Shown here one piece after another: positions 41,222 to 49,736 of a DNA stretch of 64,000 nt; within the stretch, counting starts at the first letter, position 1, and every line of letters starts with the position of its first letter. A program made the translations under genes and the position numbers. The DNA lies in contig NZ_JAERRB010000018.1 of the NCBI RefSeq assembly GCF_016735595.1, positions 1 through 64,000 on the forward strand, in the 5' to 3' direction. This stretch comes from Chryseolinea lacunae (lineage in GTDB: Bacteria; Bacteroidota; Bacteroidia; Cytophagales; Cyclobacteriaceae). Under the pieces are notes generated by a model. The model did not search any database and had not been told where the DNA came from. It saw only the letters and a list, made by a program, of their open reading frames with translations.

Positions 41222-43975
41222 ATGCATAAACTCTACCACCTGATTCTCGTTTGCCTGTTGCTGCTCGTGAGCGGCGCAGCGCATGCCCAAACTGCCGTTA
41301 CCGGAACGGTCGTTGACAACGACACCAAAGACCCGCTGCCCGGTGTGAACATTGGCGTGAAGGGCCAGGCCGAAGGCGACTTCACTACCTCCGATGGAAA
41401 GTTCTCGTTCAAGGTGAGCAAGTATCCCATCACACTCGTGTTTTCATTCATCGGCTTTGCCACACAAGAAGTGGAGGTCGCGTCGGCCCAAGACCTGATG
41501 GTGGCACTGGTGCCAGCGTCTACACTCATGAACGAAGTGGTGGTGGCCGCCAGCCGCACAAAGCAACGCAAGATTGAATCGCCTGTCACCATCGAGCGCA
41601 TCGGCACCAAAGACATCATCAACTCACCACAGGTGAACTACTACGATATGGTGCAGGGCATCAAAGGTGTTGACGTGACCGTGTCGAGCATCGGGTTCAC
41701 GTCGGTGACCACGCGCGGCTTCAACACCAGCGGCAATACCAATTTTTTGCAGATGGTAGATGGCATGGACAACCAGGCACCGGGGTTGAATTTTCCCCTG
41801 GGCAACGTGATCGGGCTCACACAACTGGATGTGGACAACGTTGAAATACTTTCCGGTGCATCGTCGGCCCTTTATGGTTCGCGTGGTCTGAATGGTGCCA
41901 TGGTGATGACGGGCAAGGACCCTTTTCAATACCAGGGACTGAGTGTGTTGTTAAACCAGGGTGTGAACCACGTGAAAAACAAAACGGCAAACGATCCCGT
42001 GAGCCCTTCGCCCTATACCGACATCACGCTGCGCTATGCGAAGCGGATCGGCGACAAGTTTGCCTTCAAAGTAAATTTTCAATACACCAAAGCAAACGAC
42101 TGGGTGGCCAGCGACACCACAAACAAGAACGGACCCGGCACGCGATTCACCGACCCAAACTATAACGGCGTGAACCTCTATGGCGGGGCAACGTCAACCG
42201 ACATCAACCCGTTCCTGTATTATGCGCTGTCGCAGGATCCTTCGCTGGCGCCCATCATCGATCCGCTTCTGTCTCAGCAAAACTATGTTGCCCGCACAGG
42301 CTATCCGGAATACGGCTATCTGAACAACGATGTGAAGCTCATGAAATCCAACGTGGAGCTGCGCTATAAGCTCACGCCCGGTGTGCAGGCAATTCTCTCG
42401 GGCACGTATGGCACCGGCAGCGTGGTGTATACCAACGACACGCGCTATCAGATACGCGATTTCAAAGTGGGACAATACCGCGCGGAGCTGCTTTCAAAAA
42501 ACTGGTTCCTCCGTGCCTACACCACGCAAGAGAATTCGGGCAAAACATTGTTGGCCGGGCCTACCGCGCAATATGTGAACGAAGCATGGAAGATCAGCTA
42601 TGATCCGAACACAGGCGATGGCTGGTACCCCCAATACACCGGCGCGCTCATCCAGGCGCTTGCCATGGGTGCTGATGTGAACAGCGCGCACCTCGCGGCC
42701 CGCGCCTATGCCGATACCGGTCGACCAGCGTTGGGCTCAACCCAGTTCAACCATTTAAAGGACAGCGTGTCGCAACGGCCCATCACCGAAGGGGGCACGT
42801 TGTTTCTCGACCGCAGCAAACTCTACAACGTTGCCTTTCAATATAATTTCTCCGACGTAGTGAAGTGGGCCGAGATGATTGGCGGCGTGAACTACCGGCT
42901 CTATGATCTGAACTCGAAAGGCACGTTGTTCCCCGACGAAAACGGACCGATCCATGTGAACGAATACAGTGCCTATGCGCAAATCATCAAACGATTGATT
43001 CACGATCGGCTGGCCCTTACCGGTTCTGTTCGATGGGATAAGAACTCGTTGTTTGCCAGTGCCAAACCAACCTCGCGACTGTCGGCCGTGTTCGAGCTGG
43101 TGGATCAGCATTATTTGAGATTCTCTTTTCAGAACGCCTATAGCTTTCCATCCAACATACAGTCGCTTCAAAATACGCTGAACGGTTATCGTTCGTATTC
43201 TGCCGGCGGATCGTCCTATTTGCTCAACGACACCTATCACTTCAACGTCTATGCACCCTACACGTTGGAGAGCGTGGAGAAATATCAGGAGACCAACAAT
43301 CCGGCAGACCTGGAAAAATTTATCGTGAACGACATCAAACCACAAACGGCCAATTCGTTTGAACTGGGTTATGCAGCCCTTATTGCAAAGCGTGTGCTCG
43401 TGGACGTGTTGGGATATTTTGCCACCTGGAAAGATTTTATCGGCTACACCAACGTGGCCAACACACCGGGAAGCACCGATCCCACGGCGTTCCTGGATCG
43501 CAACACCTACACGGTATATAACATTGCCTACAACGGTGCACAGACCGTGAACACCTATGGCTATGCGGCCAGCGTGAGTGTTGACCTCAGCAAAAACTTT
43601 ATGGCCAAGGTGAACTACTATTCCGATCACCTCAAAAACAAAAACGATAGCCAGATCAACAACTTCAACACGCCCAACTATCACATCAACATGGAGTTTG
43701 GCAACACTGGTTTCGGGAAGAAAAAAACATGGTCGTTCAACACCACGCTGCGCTACAAGCCAGGATATTTCTACCAGGTGGCCGGTGGCCTGGGCAATGG
43801 CACAGTGCCTTCGTCGACGGTGATTGATGCGCAGGTAGGCTATAAAATTCTGAGTGCGCACTCGGCCGTGAAACTGGGCGCCACCAACCTGACAAACCGC
43901 TATTATTCAACAGGCGTTGCAAACCCGATGATTGGCGGAATGTATTACGTTTCGGTAGCGTATAACGTGTTCTAG
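41222..43975 (+). CDS. TonB-dependent outer-membrane receptor
   Basis: A 917-residue receptor. The signal peptide ends AHAQ. A carboxypeptidase-regulatory-like domain (TGTVVDNDTKDPLPGVNIGV) leads to a plug (VEILSGASSALYGSRGLNGA, near residue 220) and a C-terminal barrel ending VSVAYNVF. It is not of the SusC class, as no SusD partner follows. It lies 66 bp after the beta-helix cytochrome and is probably in the same operon; the substrate would be whatever the haem proteins act on. Candidates are a metal chelate or an oxidised compound, but none can be shown. Confidence 0.9.
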   Translation: MHKLYHLILVCLLLLVSGAAHAQTAVTGTVVDNDTKDPLPGVNIGVKGQAEGDFTTSDGKFSFKVSKYPITLVFSFIGFATQEVEVASAQDLMVALVPASTLMNEVVVAASRTKQRKIESPVTIERIGTKDIINSPQVNYYDMVQGIKGVDVTVSSIGFTSVTTRGFNTSGNTNFLQMVDGMDNQAPGLNFPLGNVIGLTQLDVDNVEILSGASSALYGSRGLNGAMVMTGKDPFQYQGLSVLLNQGVNHVKNKTANDPVSPSPYTDITLRYAKRIGDKFAFKVNFQYTKANDWVASDTTNKNGPGTRFTDPNYNGVNLYGGATSTDINPFLYYALSQDPSLAPIIDPLLSQQNYVARTGYPEYGYLNNDVKLMKSNVELRYKLTPGVQAILSGTYGTGSVVYTNDTRYQIRDFKVGQYRAELLSKNWFLRAYTTQENSGKTLLAGPTAQYVNEAWKISYDPNTGDGWYPQYTGALIQALAMGADVNSAHLAARAYADTGRPALGSTQFNHLKDSVSQRPITEGGTLFLDRSKLYNVAFQYNFSDVVKWAEMIGGVNYRLYDLNSKGTLFPDENGPIHVNEYSAYAQIIKRLIHDRLALTGSVRWDKNSLFASAKPTSRLSAVFELVDQHYLRFSFQNAYSFPSNIQSLQNTLNGYRSYSAGGSSYLLNDTYHFNVYAPYTLESVEKYQETNNPADLEKFIVNDIKPQTANSFELGYAALIAKRVLVDVLGYFATWKDFIGYTNVANTPGSTDPTAFLDRNTYTVYNIAYNGAQTVNTYGYAASVSVDLSKNFMAKVNYYSDHLKNKNDSQINNFNTPNYHINMEFGNTGFGKKKTWSFNTTLRYKPGYFYQVAGGLGNGTVPSSTVIDAQVGYKILSAHSAVKLGATNLTNRYYSTGVANPMIGGMYYVSVAYNVF

Positions 43976-43998
43976 TCGTACGCTTGTTTTTGCGGAAG

Positions 43999-44034
43999 AT
44001 GGTGACTTGTGTTTGAAACAGGTCACCATTTTTT
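43999..44034. terminator. Bidirectional intrinsic terminator of the haem/TonB operon
   Basis: ATGGTGAC (43999-44006) pairs with GTCACCAT (44022-44029) and the stem continues inward with TTGT/ACAG including a wobble, giving 12 bp and a 7-nt loop. TTTTTT follows. Confidence 0.85.
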
Positions 44035-44171
44035 GTTGTAGACTATTTTAAACAGAAAGCTTGACGGATCTCAAGGTGGTTCAATAGCGGTTATGGCTTC
44101 ACCTCATTGTTCGCGGCGTCTATCGGGATTTTCTGTAAATTGTGTTGACAAGCACATCAGCAAATAAAAGA

Positions 44172-44672
44172 ATGCCTCTTCACCTCATCTTTATTCATGG
44201 CGGCATACTGTCCGGACTCATCACCGTGGCCATGCTGTTCATCATTATCAAGGGACCGCGAATAATGCTGCAGGATTATCCGAAAGAAATTCAGGATATG
44301 GTTCCGCCAAAGTCTAAGGAAGAAAAGAAAGCCACGTGGATTTACGGAGCTCCATTCCTCATGGTCGCCATAGGAGGTCCTGCGCTCTTGGGTTGGCACT
44401 ATCTCCAGGCCAGCAACCTCAACTTCGTTTCGCTGTTTGTTTATGTGTATGGGCTTCTGCTGGTCTTTAATGTCTACGATCTCATCATTCTGGACTGGCT
44501 GCTTTTCTGCACCATCACACCGCGGTTTGTTGTTATACCTGGAACGGAAGGCAGCAAGGGCTATAAAAATTATCGATTTCACTTTGTTGGTTTCCTGAAG
44601 GGCTTTCTCTATACGTTGGTTATGGCATTGGTAATTTCTTCTCTATTAATAGCTTTACAAAGCATACTTTAA
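44172..44672 (+). CDS. Small membrane protein of unknown function
   Basis: A 166-residue protein with four predicted membrane helices (GILSGLITVAMLFIII, APFLMVAIGGPALLGW, FVSLFVYVYGLLLVFNV and FLYTLVMALVISSLLIA). I do not recognise a family. ATG 44172 is preferred over the frame start at 44142, as it gives a clean membrane N-terminus. It precedes the DinB gene by 63 bp on the same strand. Confidence 0.75.
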   Translation: MPLHLIFIHGGILSGLITVAMLFIIIKGPRIMLQDYPKEIQDMVPPKSKEEKKATWIYGAPFLMVAIGGPALLGWHYLQASNLNFVSLFVYVYGLLLVFNVYDLIILDWLLFCTITPRFVVIPGTEGSKGYKNYRFHFVGFLKGFLYTLVMALVISSLLIALQSIL

Positions 44673-44735
44673 TCGCCCCGATAAAAACGTGGAGCGTGCC
44701 TGAGGTAATGCAACGTGAAACATTAAAGCGCAATC

Positions 44736-45260
44736 ATGCAATTCACCATCCAAAAATCTGTCGAAATCCTTGAACGCACACCGCAGCTTCTTGAGATCAT
44801 GTTGGGCGGCCTCTCTGAAGAATGGATAGAAAATAACGAAGGCCCCGAAACGTGGAGTCCGTATGATGTTGTCGGCCACCTGATCCATGGCGAAAAAACG
44901 GACTGGATTCCCCGAATGGAAATCATCCTCTCCTCGAAAGCCGACAAATCATTTGAACCCTTCGATCGTTTTGCCCAATTCGACGAAGGCGCACCAAAAA
45001 CGTTGACACAATTGTTGAACGAATTCAAGGCACTGCGCAAGCAAAACCTAAATCGCCTCCGTGCACAAAACATAACACAAAACGACCTGCTGCAAGAGGG
45101 CCGGCATCCCGCGTTTGGCCCTGTAACCCTCTCGCAGCTTCTGGCCACATGGGTAGCCCACGACCTCAATCACATCGGACAAATTTCGAGAGTGATGGCA
45201 AAACAGTATGAGCAGGAGGTGGGTCCGTGGAAGGCTTATTTGGGAATATTGAAGGCCTGA
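44736..45260 (+). CDS. DinB-family protein
   Basis: A 174-residue four-helix-bundle protein of the DinB/YfiT class. Likely metal-binding His residues are in VVGHLIHGEKTDW and TWVAHDLNHIGQI. Members include thiol transferases (bacillithiol/mycothiol S-transferases) and unknowns. No thiol-biosynthesis gene is nearby, so the role is open. Confidence 0.88.
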   Translation: MQFTIQKSVEILERTPQLLEIMLGGLSEEWIENNEGPETWSPYDVVGHLIHGEKTDWIPRMEIILSSKADKSFEPFDRFAQFDEGAPKTLTQLLNEFKALRKQNLNRLRAQNITQNDLLQEGRHPAFGPVTLSQLLATWVAHDLNHIGQISRVMAKQYEQEVGPWKAYLGILKA

Positions 45261-45369
45261 CAAAAGGCGATGAGTAGGCTAGAATAAGGGATGCTGCATT
45301 TGTTCGCTTTCATACAATTTTCAGCTCTCCGTCCATGGTTCTTTTGAGAAAAACAAAATAATCAAAACC

Positions 45370-45819
45370 ATGAAGAGAATCATCGTTTCCCTGCTACTGC
45401 TCGCCGTAACATCAGCCTCCTTTTCCCAATCGAAACAAAACGATTTGCTGGAAGAAGCTAAAAAAGCCATCGCGGCAAGCAATGCAATTTATTCTGACCT
45501 GGCCCTGAAAAACGATGGGTCCATTCTGACGCGCTATGCAGAAGACGCGTGCATATTGCAACCCAACGGTCCCGTGCTTTGTGGCAAGGAAGGTATCCTC
45601 AAGTTTTTCAAAGAAGCGCCCCCGGTACATGGCAAATTCACAACGCTCCACGTCTATGGCGATGGAAAAGAGTTTGTGACCGAAGAAGGTCTCTACGAGA
45701 TCACCGACCTCAACGGCAATAAACTTGACGACGGAAAAATTCTTGTGCTTTGGAAAAAGACTAAAGACGGCTGGAAAATGTATCGCGACATGTTCAGCAG
45801 CAGTCACCCGGCAAAATAG
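45370..45819 (+). CDS. Secreted NTF2-like (DUF4440) protein
   Basis: A 149-residue protein with a signal peptide ending SFSQ and an NTF2-like fold (LEEAKKAIAASNAIYSDLAL, then LVLWKKTKDGWKMYRDMFSS). It is the paralogue of 19626-20105. Its stop lies 6 bp from that of the convergent AraC gene, so no separate terminator fits between them. Function unknown. Confidence 0.85.
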   Translation: MKRIIVSLLLLAVTSASFSQSKQNDLLEEAKKAIAASNAIYSDLALKNDGSILTRYAEDACILQPNGPVLCGKEGILKFFKEAPPVHGKFTTLHVYGDGKEFVTEEGLYEITDLNGNKLDDGKILVLWKKTKDGWKMYRDMFSSSHPAK

Positions 45820-45825
45820 CGACGT

Positions 45826-46644
45826 TCACAACCCGATGTTTACCGCCTGCTGAAACTTTACACCACCTTCGGAAAGCGACGGCCGCGCTTCCGAAGGCGT
45901 GATGCCCGTGAACTTCTTGAACTCGCGGATGAAATGCGCCTGATCATAATAACCACAATCATAAGCAATGGTGGTGAGGGGCACGTTTGACGACAACACC
46001 AGGTTCACACTCTTATTGAAACGTTGCAAGCTGAAGAACGCACGTGGTGTTAGCCCCACAACGTCGAGAAACAGTTGCTGGATGTAGCGCGTCGAAAGGC
46101 CATAGGTGTTGGCGATCGTCCGGAGGTCGAACGATTCGCCCGCTTTAACGATGGCATCGCACAACTGCGAAATTACGTTGGCCTTCCGGTGCATTTTTTC
46201 GTTTGTCCTCAATTTCTGAATCAGGAAAGCATCGAGCGCTTTGATTTTAAGATCGAGTGAACCGGCATGCACCAGGCCCTCATAAAATTCTCTCGACTCG
46301 TTTGCAAACACGCCTTGCATGTCGACAGCATAGTTCGTGAAGTCGGAAGCAGGAGGGGGAAGAAAGAGCGCGTTGGCGTGAGGCTGAATGCGTGCAAGTA
46401 AAACAGAAGTGCCCTCTGCCACCGTGAGCCGCGTAGGCACCGTGAGTTGCCCCAGCACTTCCACATCGGGCATGTCGCGGCGATGCCCGTCGATGATGGT
46501 GGCCGCTTTCCCATTCGAAATGTTGATGGCCAGGTCGACGTAGCCACTGGGATAGAACACCTCGTTGGTCAGGTCTTTTTCGAGCGTGACAACGGAGTAG
46601 CTTTTTATGAAAGGCTTTAAGATGTCGGCAGGAGCAAGGTGCAT
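45826..46644 (-). CDS. AraC-family regulator (DUF6597 type)
   Basis: A 272-residue protein with the DUF6597 N-terminal domain (HLAPADILKPFIKSYSVV, then VFYPSGYVDLAINI). The C-terminal AraC HTH pair includes LSTRYIQQLFLDVVG and DCGYYDQAHFIREFKKFTG. It is the same subtype as 21518-22303. It follows the serine hydrolase gene by 47 bp on the same strand and is probably co-transcribed with it. Confidence 0.9.
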   Translation of the reverse strand: MHLAPADILKPFIKSYSVVTLEKDLTNEVFYPSGYVDLAINISNGKAATIIDGHRRDMPDVEVLGQLTVPTRLTVAEGTSVLLARIQPHANALFLPPPASDFTNYAVDMQGVFANESREFYEGLVHAGSLDLKIKALDAFLIQKLRTNEKMHRKANVISQLCDAIVKAGESFDLRTIANTYGLSTRYIQQLFLDVVGLTPRAFFSLQRFNKSVNLVLSSNVPLTTIAYDCGYYDQAHFIREFKKFTGITPSEARPSLSEGGVKFQQAVNIGL

Positions 46645-46691
46645 AATTTACCGTAACGATGATGGCGGAAAATGGATGCGTGACATCTGCC

Positions 46692-48005
46692 TCACCGGCT
46701 CATCCCCTTTGCCAATGCCCGGCATGCGTTGAGCTTTGAAACAAATGCCTTGTAGGCGCCCACCGAAGACGCAACGGGTTGGCTGGAGAAATAGGCGATC
46801 ACGCAGTTTGCGCTACGGTTGATGTAAATGACCTGGCCGTGAATGCCGACCCCGGCATATTCGCCTTTTGTTTCGTCGAGTATCCACCAGAAGTTTTTGT
46901 AGCTCACCCAGGGCATTTTTGCGTTGACATAAACATGGTTTTTCGAATAGCGTTCCTTATCCGCCGCAGTGAGCCTGAGGGTTTCATCTACCCACGTGGC
47001 GGGAATGATTTGTTTGCCGTCAATTTTTCCACGGTTCAGAATCAGGTGGCCGAACAGGGCAGCATCGCGCAGTGTGGTGTTAACGCCACCCGTGGCGATG
47101 GGTGTGTGCGACTTGTCTACGGTGATGAAGGCGTCGTGTTCCGCACCGATCTTTGCCCAAATGTTTTCGCGTAAAAATTCCTGATAGGGCACGCCCGACA
47201 CGCGGGCAATCAACCAGCTGATCACGTCGACGTTTGGCGATGAGTATTCAAATTTCACTCCGGGTTCCAGGTTCTTGTTGATGAACGCCTTCTTGGTCAG
47301 AAAGTCATACACGCTCCACACCTCTGCCGTTTTCGGATCGGCCTCTGCGCCTTTGGCTTCGCGAGCATTTGCGGCAACAGCGTAGTATTTAAAATAGAAA
47401 TTGGCAGTGTCGGTATAAGACTCCGTGTAGCCCATGGCCGTCGACATGTTCAACACGTCTTGAATGGTCACGCGCTCGAAGGCGCTTCCTTTCAGTTCGG
47501 GAATGTAGTGTGCAGGCGACGCGGTAAGGTCTACTTTTTTGTTTTCCACCAGAATGCCCAGTGCTGTGCTGGCCATCGATTTGGAAACCGAATACCAGAT
47601 GTGCTGATAGTCGCGGGAGAGTCCGTTCCAGTATTGCTCATATAAAACCGTGTTGTCTTTCACCACGATAACGCCATCGGCATCGTGCTCTCTGAACATC
47701 ACCTCAAACGACATTGGTGTTCCCTCTGTGTCGGGCGAAACGGTGGTGGCAATGGTGTGGTCGGGTTTTTCGCGGAACGCATGAATGGCGCCCGACCGCG
47801 GCATCATCAACACGTGCAGTGCTGCACCCGCATTTCGGAAAGACCACTGGCTGAACGGATGTTCGCGAAAATTTTTCATCGTCACAAGGCTCTCGCGATT
47901 GGGTGGAAATCCGTCCATCACCTTCACATGAACGGCGGGTTGCTGTTGGGCGATGGCATGTGTGAGGGCGACGATGAGGGCAATGGTAATTGTGAGTTTA
48001 TACAT
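46692..48005 (-). CDS. Secreted serine hydrolase (beta-lactamase/PBP-like)
   Basis: A 437-residue protein. The signal peptide ends AIAQ (ATG 48005 chosen over 48047 because it starts the hydrophobic core correctly). SxxK in WYSVSKSMAS, YxN in EYSSPNVDV and HxG in GIHGQVIYI. It resembles class C beta-lactamase-fold esterases. It heads a two-gene unit with the AraC regulator at 45826 and is divergent from a PadR operon. Confidence 0.9.
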   Translation of the reverse strand: MYKLTITIALIVALTHAIAQQQPAVHVKVMDGFPPNRESLVTMKNFREHPFSQWSFRNAGAALHVLMMPRSGAIHAFREKPDHTIATTVSPDTEGTPMSFEVMFREHDADGVIVVKDNTVLYEQYWNGLSRDYQHIWYSVSKSMASTALGILVENKKVDLTASPAHYIPELKGSAFERVTIQDVLNMSTAMGYTESYTDTANFYFKYYAVAANAREAKGAEADPKTAEVWSVYDFLTKKAFINKNLEPGVKFEYSSPNVDVISWLIARVSGVPYQEFLRENIWAKIGAEHDAFITVDKSHTPIATGGVNTTLRDAALFGHLILNRGKIDGKQIIPATWVDETLRLTAADKERYSKNHVYVNAKMPWVSYKNFWWILDETKGEYAGVGIHGQVIYINRSANCVIAYFSSQPVASSVGAYKAFVSKLNACRALAKGMSR

Positions 48006-48062
48006 AGGAGGGTTGGAGAACATATTAATATAGACAGCGTGGTTCAAAAAATCAACCGAGAT

Positions 48063-48083
48063 TTAGACACTTCCTTTGTCTAA
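48063..48083. promoter_or_regulatory. TTAGACA inverted repeat in a divergent promoter region
   Basis: TTAGACA (48063-48069) and TGTCTAA (48077-48083) are perfect 7-bp arms with a 7-bp spacer. It lies between the divergent serine hydrolase (start 48005) and padR (start 48170), a likely operator for the PadR protein. Confidence 0.5.
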
Positions 48084-48141
48084 GAAACCTTAGCCCGTCA
48101 CGATTTCATCAGCAGGTTTGTTGGAGGAATATGATTGTTTT

Positions 48142-48168
48142 TATATATTTAAGTAAATTATATATATA
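48142..48168 (+). promoter_or_regulatory. AT-rich dyad before padR
   Basis: An AT-only stretch apart from one central G has imperfect dyad symmetry around TTTAAGTAAA and ends 2 bp before the padR start. It contains TATATTTA (48144-48151), one mismatch from TAnnTTTG, so promoter and operator may overlap. Confidence 0.45.
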
Positions 48169-48169
48169 G

Positions 48170-48523
48170 ATGCTTCCAAAAGAATTTATTCGCGGCACCA
48201 TAAAAACCATTATTCTGAAACTGTTGGCGCAGAACAAGAAGATGTATGGCTATGAAATTACCCAGCACGTGGCGGAGCTTTCTCAGAAGGAAATCATTCT
48301 TTCTTATGGTGCTTTGTATCCTGTGTTGTACAAACTGGAATCGGAAGGGCTGCTCATCACCACCACCGAGGTTGTAGACAACCGCGTCCGGAAATATTAT
48401 GCGCTGACACCCGAAGGTAAAAAAGTGGCCAAGGTAAAGGTGTCGGAGTTGCAGGAGTTTAACCGGATACTATCGTCGATACTGAGTGAAGCAGGGCCCA
48501 GGGTTAGCCTGAAAATTTTGTAA
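48170..48523 (+). CDS. PadR-family transcriptional regulator
   Basis: A 117-residue winged-helix regulator (IKTIILKLLAQNKKMYGYEI, then SYGALYPVLYKLESEGLL). The next gene starts 2 bp after its stop, so the two are co-transcribed. It probably represses its own operon through the inverted repeats just upstream. Confidence 0.93.
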   Translation: MLPKEFIRGTIKTIILKLLAQNKKMYGYEITQHVAELSQKEIILSYGALYPVLYKLESEGLLITTTEVVDNRVRKYYALTPEGKKVAKVKVSELQEFNRILSSILSEAGPRVSLKIL

Positions 48524-48525
48524 GC

Positions 48526-49698
48526 ATGATCAGCGAGAAACAACGCGACATAGTGAAGGAACTGCTGATACGTCAGGGCCTCACTTTCAAACCGCTGCTG
48601 GCGGAAATGATCGATCACACCTGCTGCGAAATAGAAGAGAAAATGGCCGGAGGGATGTCGTTCGAAGAAGCGCTGAAGAGCACACTCCACGATATTCCGG
48701 ATGATCATTTTGTAATCATACAGCGCGACACTGTGGAGTCTATGAGCAAGCGCTTTACGCTGTTGCAGTGGTTGTCTTACCTGTCGCTTGGGTTGCTTTT
48801 TTTGAGTGTGGTTTTCAAAATATTTCAATTGCAGTTTGGCGGCCAGTTGTTGCTGCTTTCGTTTGTGGTGATGGCCGTTTCGCTGGTGGCCGGTTCGGTG
48901 TCGGGCCTCTACTGGAATCGGAAAAAAACAGGACGGTTCAATGTGCTGGGCGTTGTGTTGGGAACGGTGCTCCTCATGATCGGCTATGGCTTCAGGCTAT
49001 TGCACCTGGCCGGCGCCGATACCGTTGTGTTGCTGGCGGTGGTTGTCACCCTGGGGTCGTTGGTGAGCAACACGTTTTTTATTTTCCGACATGCCACGGG
49101 CGAAGGAAATTTGCTCACCCACCTGCACGAGAAGTACACACCCGGCATCGAACGTTTTCTGTTGCTCTTGCTCCTCCCGCTCACGCTATTCAAAACCATC
49201 AGCATTGTGCAAGGTGAACCGCGGTTTGCCGGTGGCCTGGTATTGTTGGTAATTATTTTTGGTGCGGGTCTTCAACTCGTTGCGTTGCTCTGGCGGGCCG
49301 TTGAGCGAAATGCCGTCCATCGAAATCCTTATGTTCTTGCGGGCCTGATCGTTTCGTTTACGTGTTTTGTGCTGGTCTTCCTGGGAAACGGCATTCCGGT
49401 GAACATCCGGATGATGATGATTGCAACCTACAGTGTTGTTTCTGCCTGGCTTGCTTTCAAAATGGAAGAAGGCAACACGAGTGTGTCGTTGTTCATCGCA
49501 TGTTTTGTTCCGGTGTTGTTTTTGGGTTGGGCCATGGTGAGACTCGGCGTGATTCCCGAAAGTGTAGATAGGTTTATTTTTAATCTGCCCGTGTTGATCC
49601 TGCTTGTGGCTGCTATTTTTCTTTGTAAAAAGCACGACACCATGCGTGCCTACCTGATCGTCTTCCTCAGTTCCTACTTGTTTGAATATGTGCACTGA
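48526..49698 (+). CDS. PadR-linked multi-helix membrane protein
   Basis: A 390-residue protein. The N-terminal 70 residues are a soluble helical domain (VKELLIRQGLTFKPLLAEMI, then SFEEALKSTLHDIP) similar in style to the prefix domains of PadR-linked membrane proteins. About ten hydrophobic helices follow (from residue 80 to the end). No transporter or enzyme motif is recognised. It is co-transcribed with padR and with the membrane hydrolase 38 bp downstream. Confidence 0.8.
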   Translation: MISEKQRDIVKELLIRQGLTFKPLLAEMIDHTCCEIEEKMAGGMSFEEALKSTLHDIPDDHFVIIQRDTVESMSKRFTLLQWLSYLSLGLLFLSVVFKIFQLQFGGQLLLLSFVVMAVSLVAGSVSGLYWNRKKTGRFNVLGVVLGTVLLMIGYGFRLLHLAGADTVVLLAVVVTLGSLVSNTFFIFRHATGEGNLLTHLHEKYTPGIERFLLLLLLPLTLFKTISIVQGEPRFAGGLVLLVIIFGAGLQLVALLWRAVERNAVHRNPYVLAGLIVSFTCFVLVFLGNGIPVNIRMMMIATYSVVSAWLAFKMEEGNTSVSLFIACFVPVLFLGWAMVRLGVIPESVDRFIFNLPVLILLVAAIFLCKKHDTMRAYLIVFLSSYLFEYVH

Positions 49699-49736
49699 AA
49701 TGTGACAGGCATTTTCTTCCAAACCAGAATACATAG

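Noticed and set aside
42755-43861. Minus-strand open frame of 368 codons inside the TonB receptor gene
   Set aside because: Antisense shadow of the barrel-coding region with no family features.
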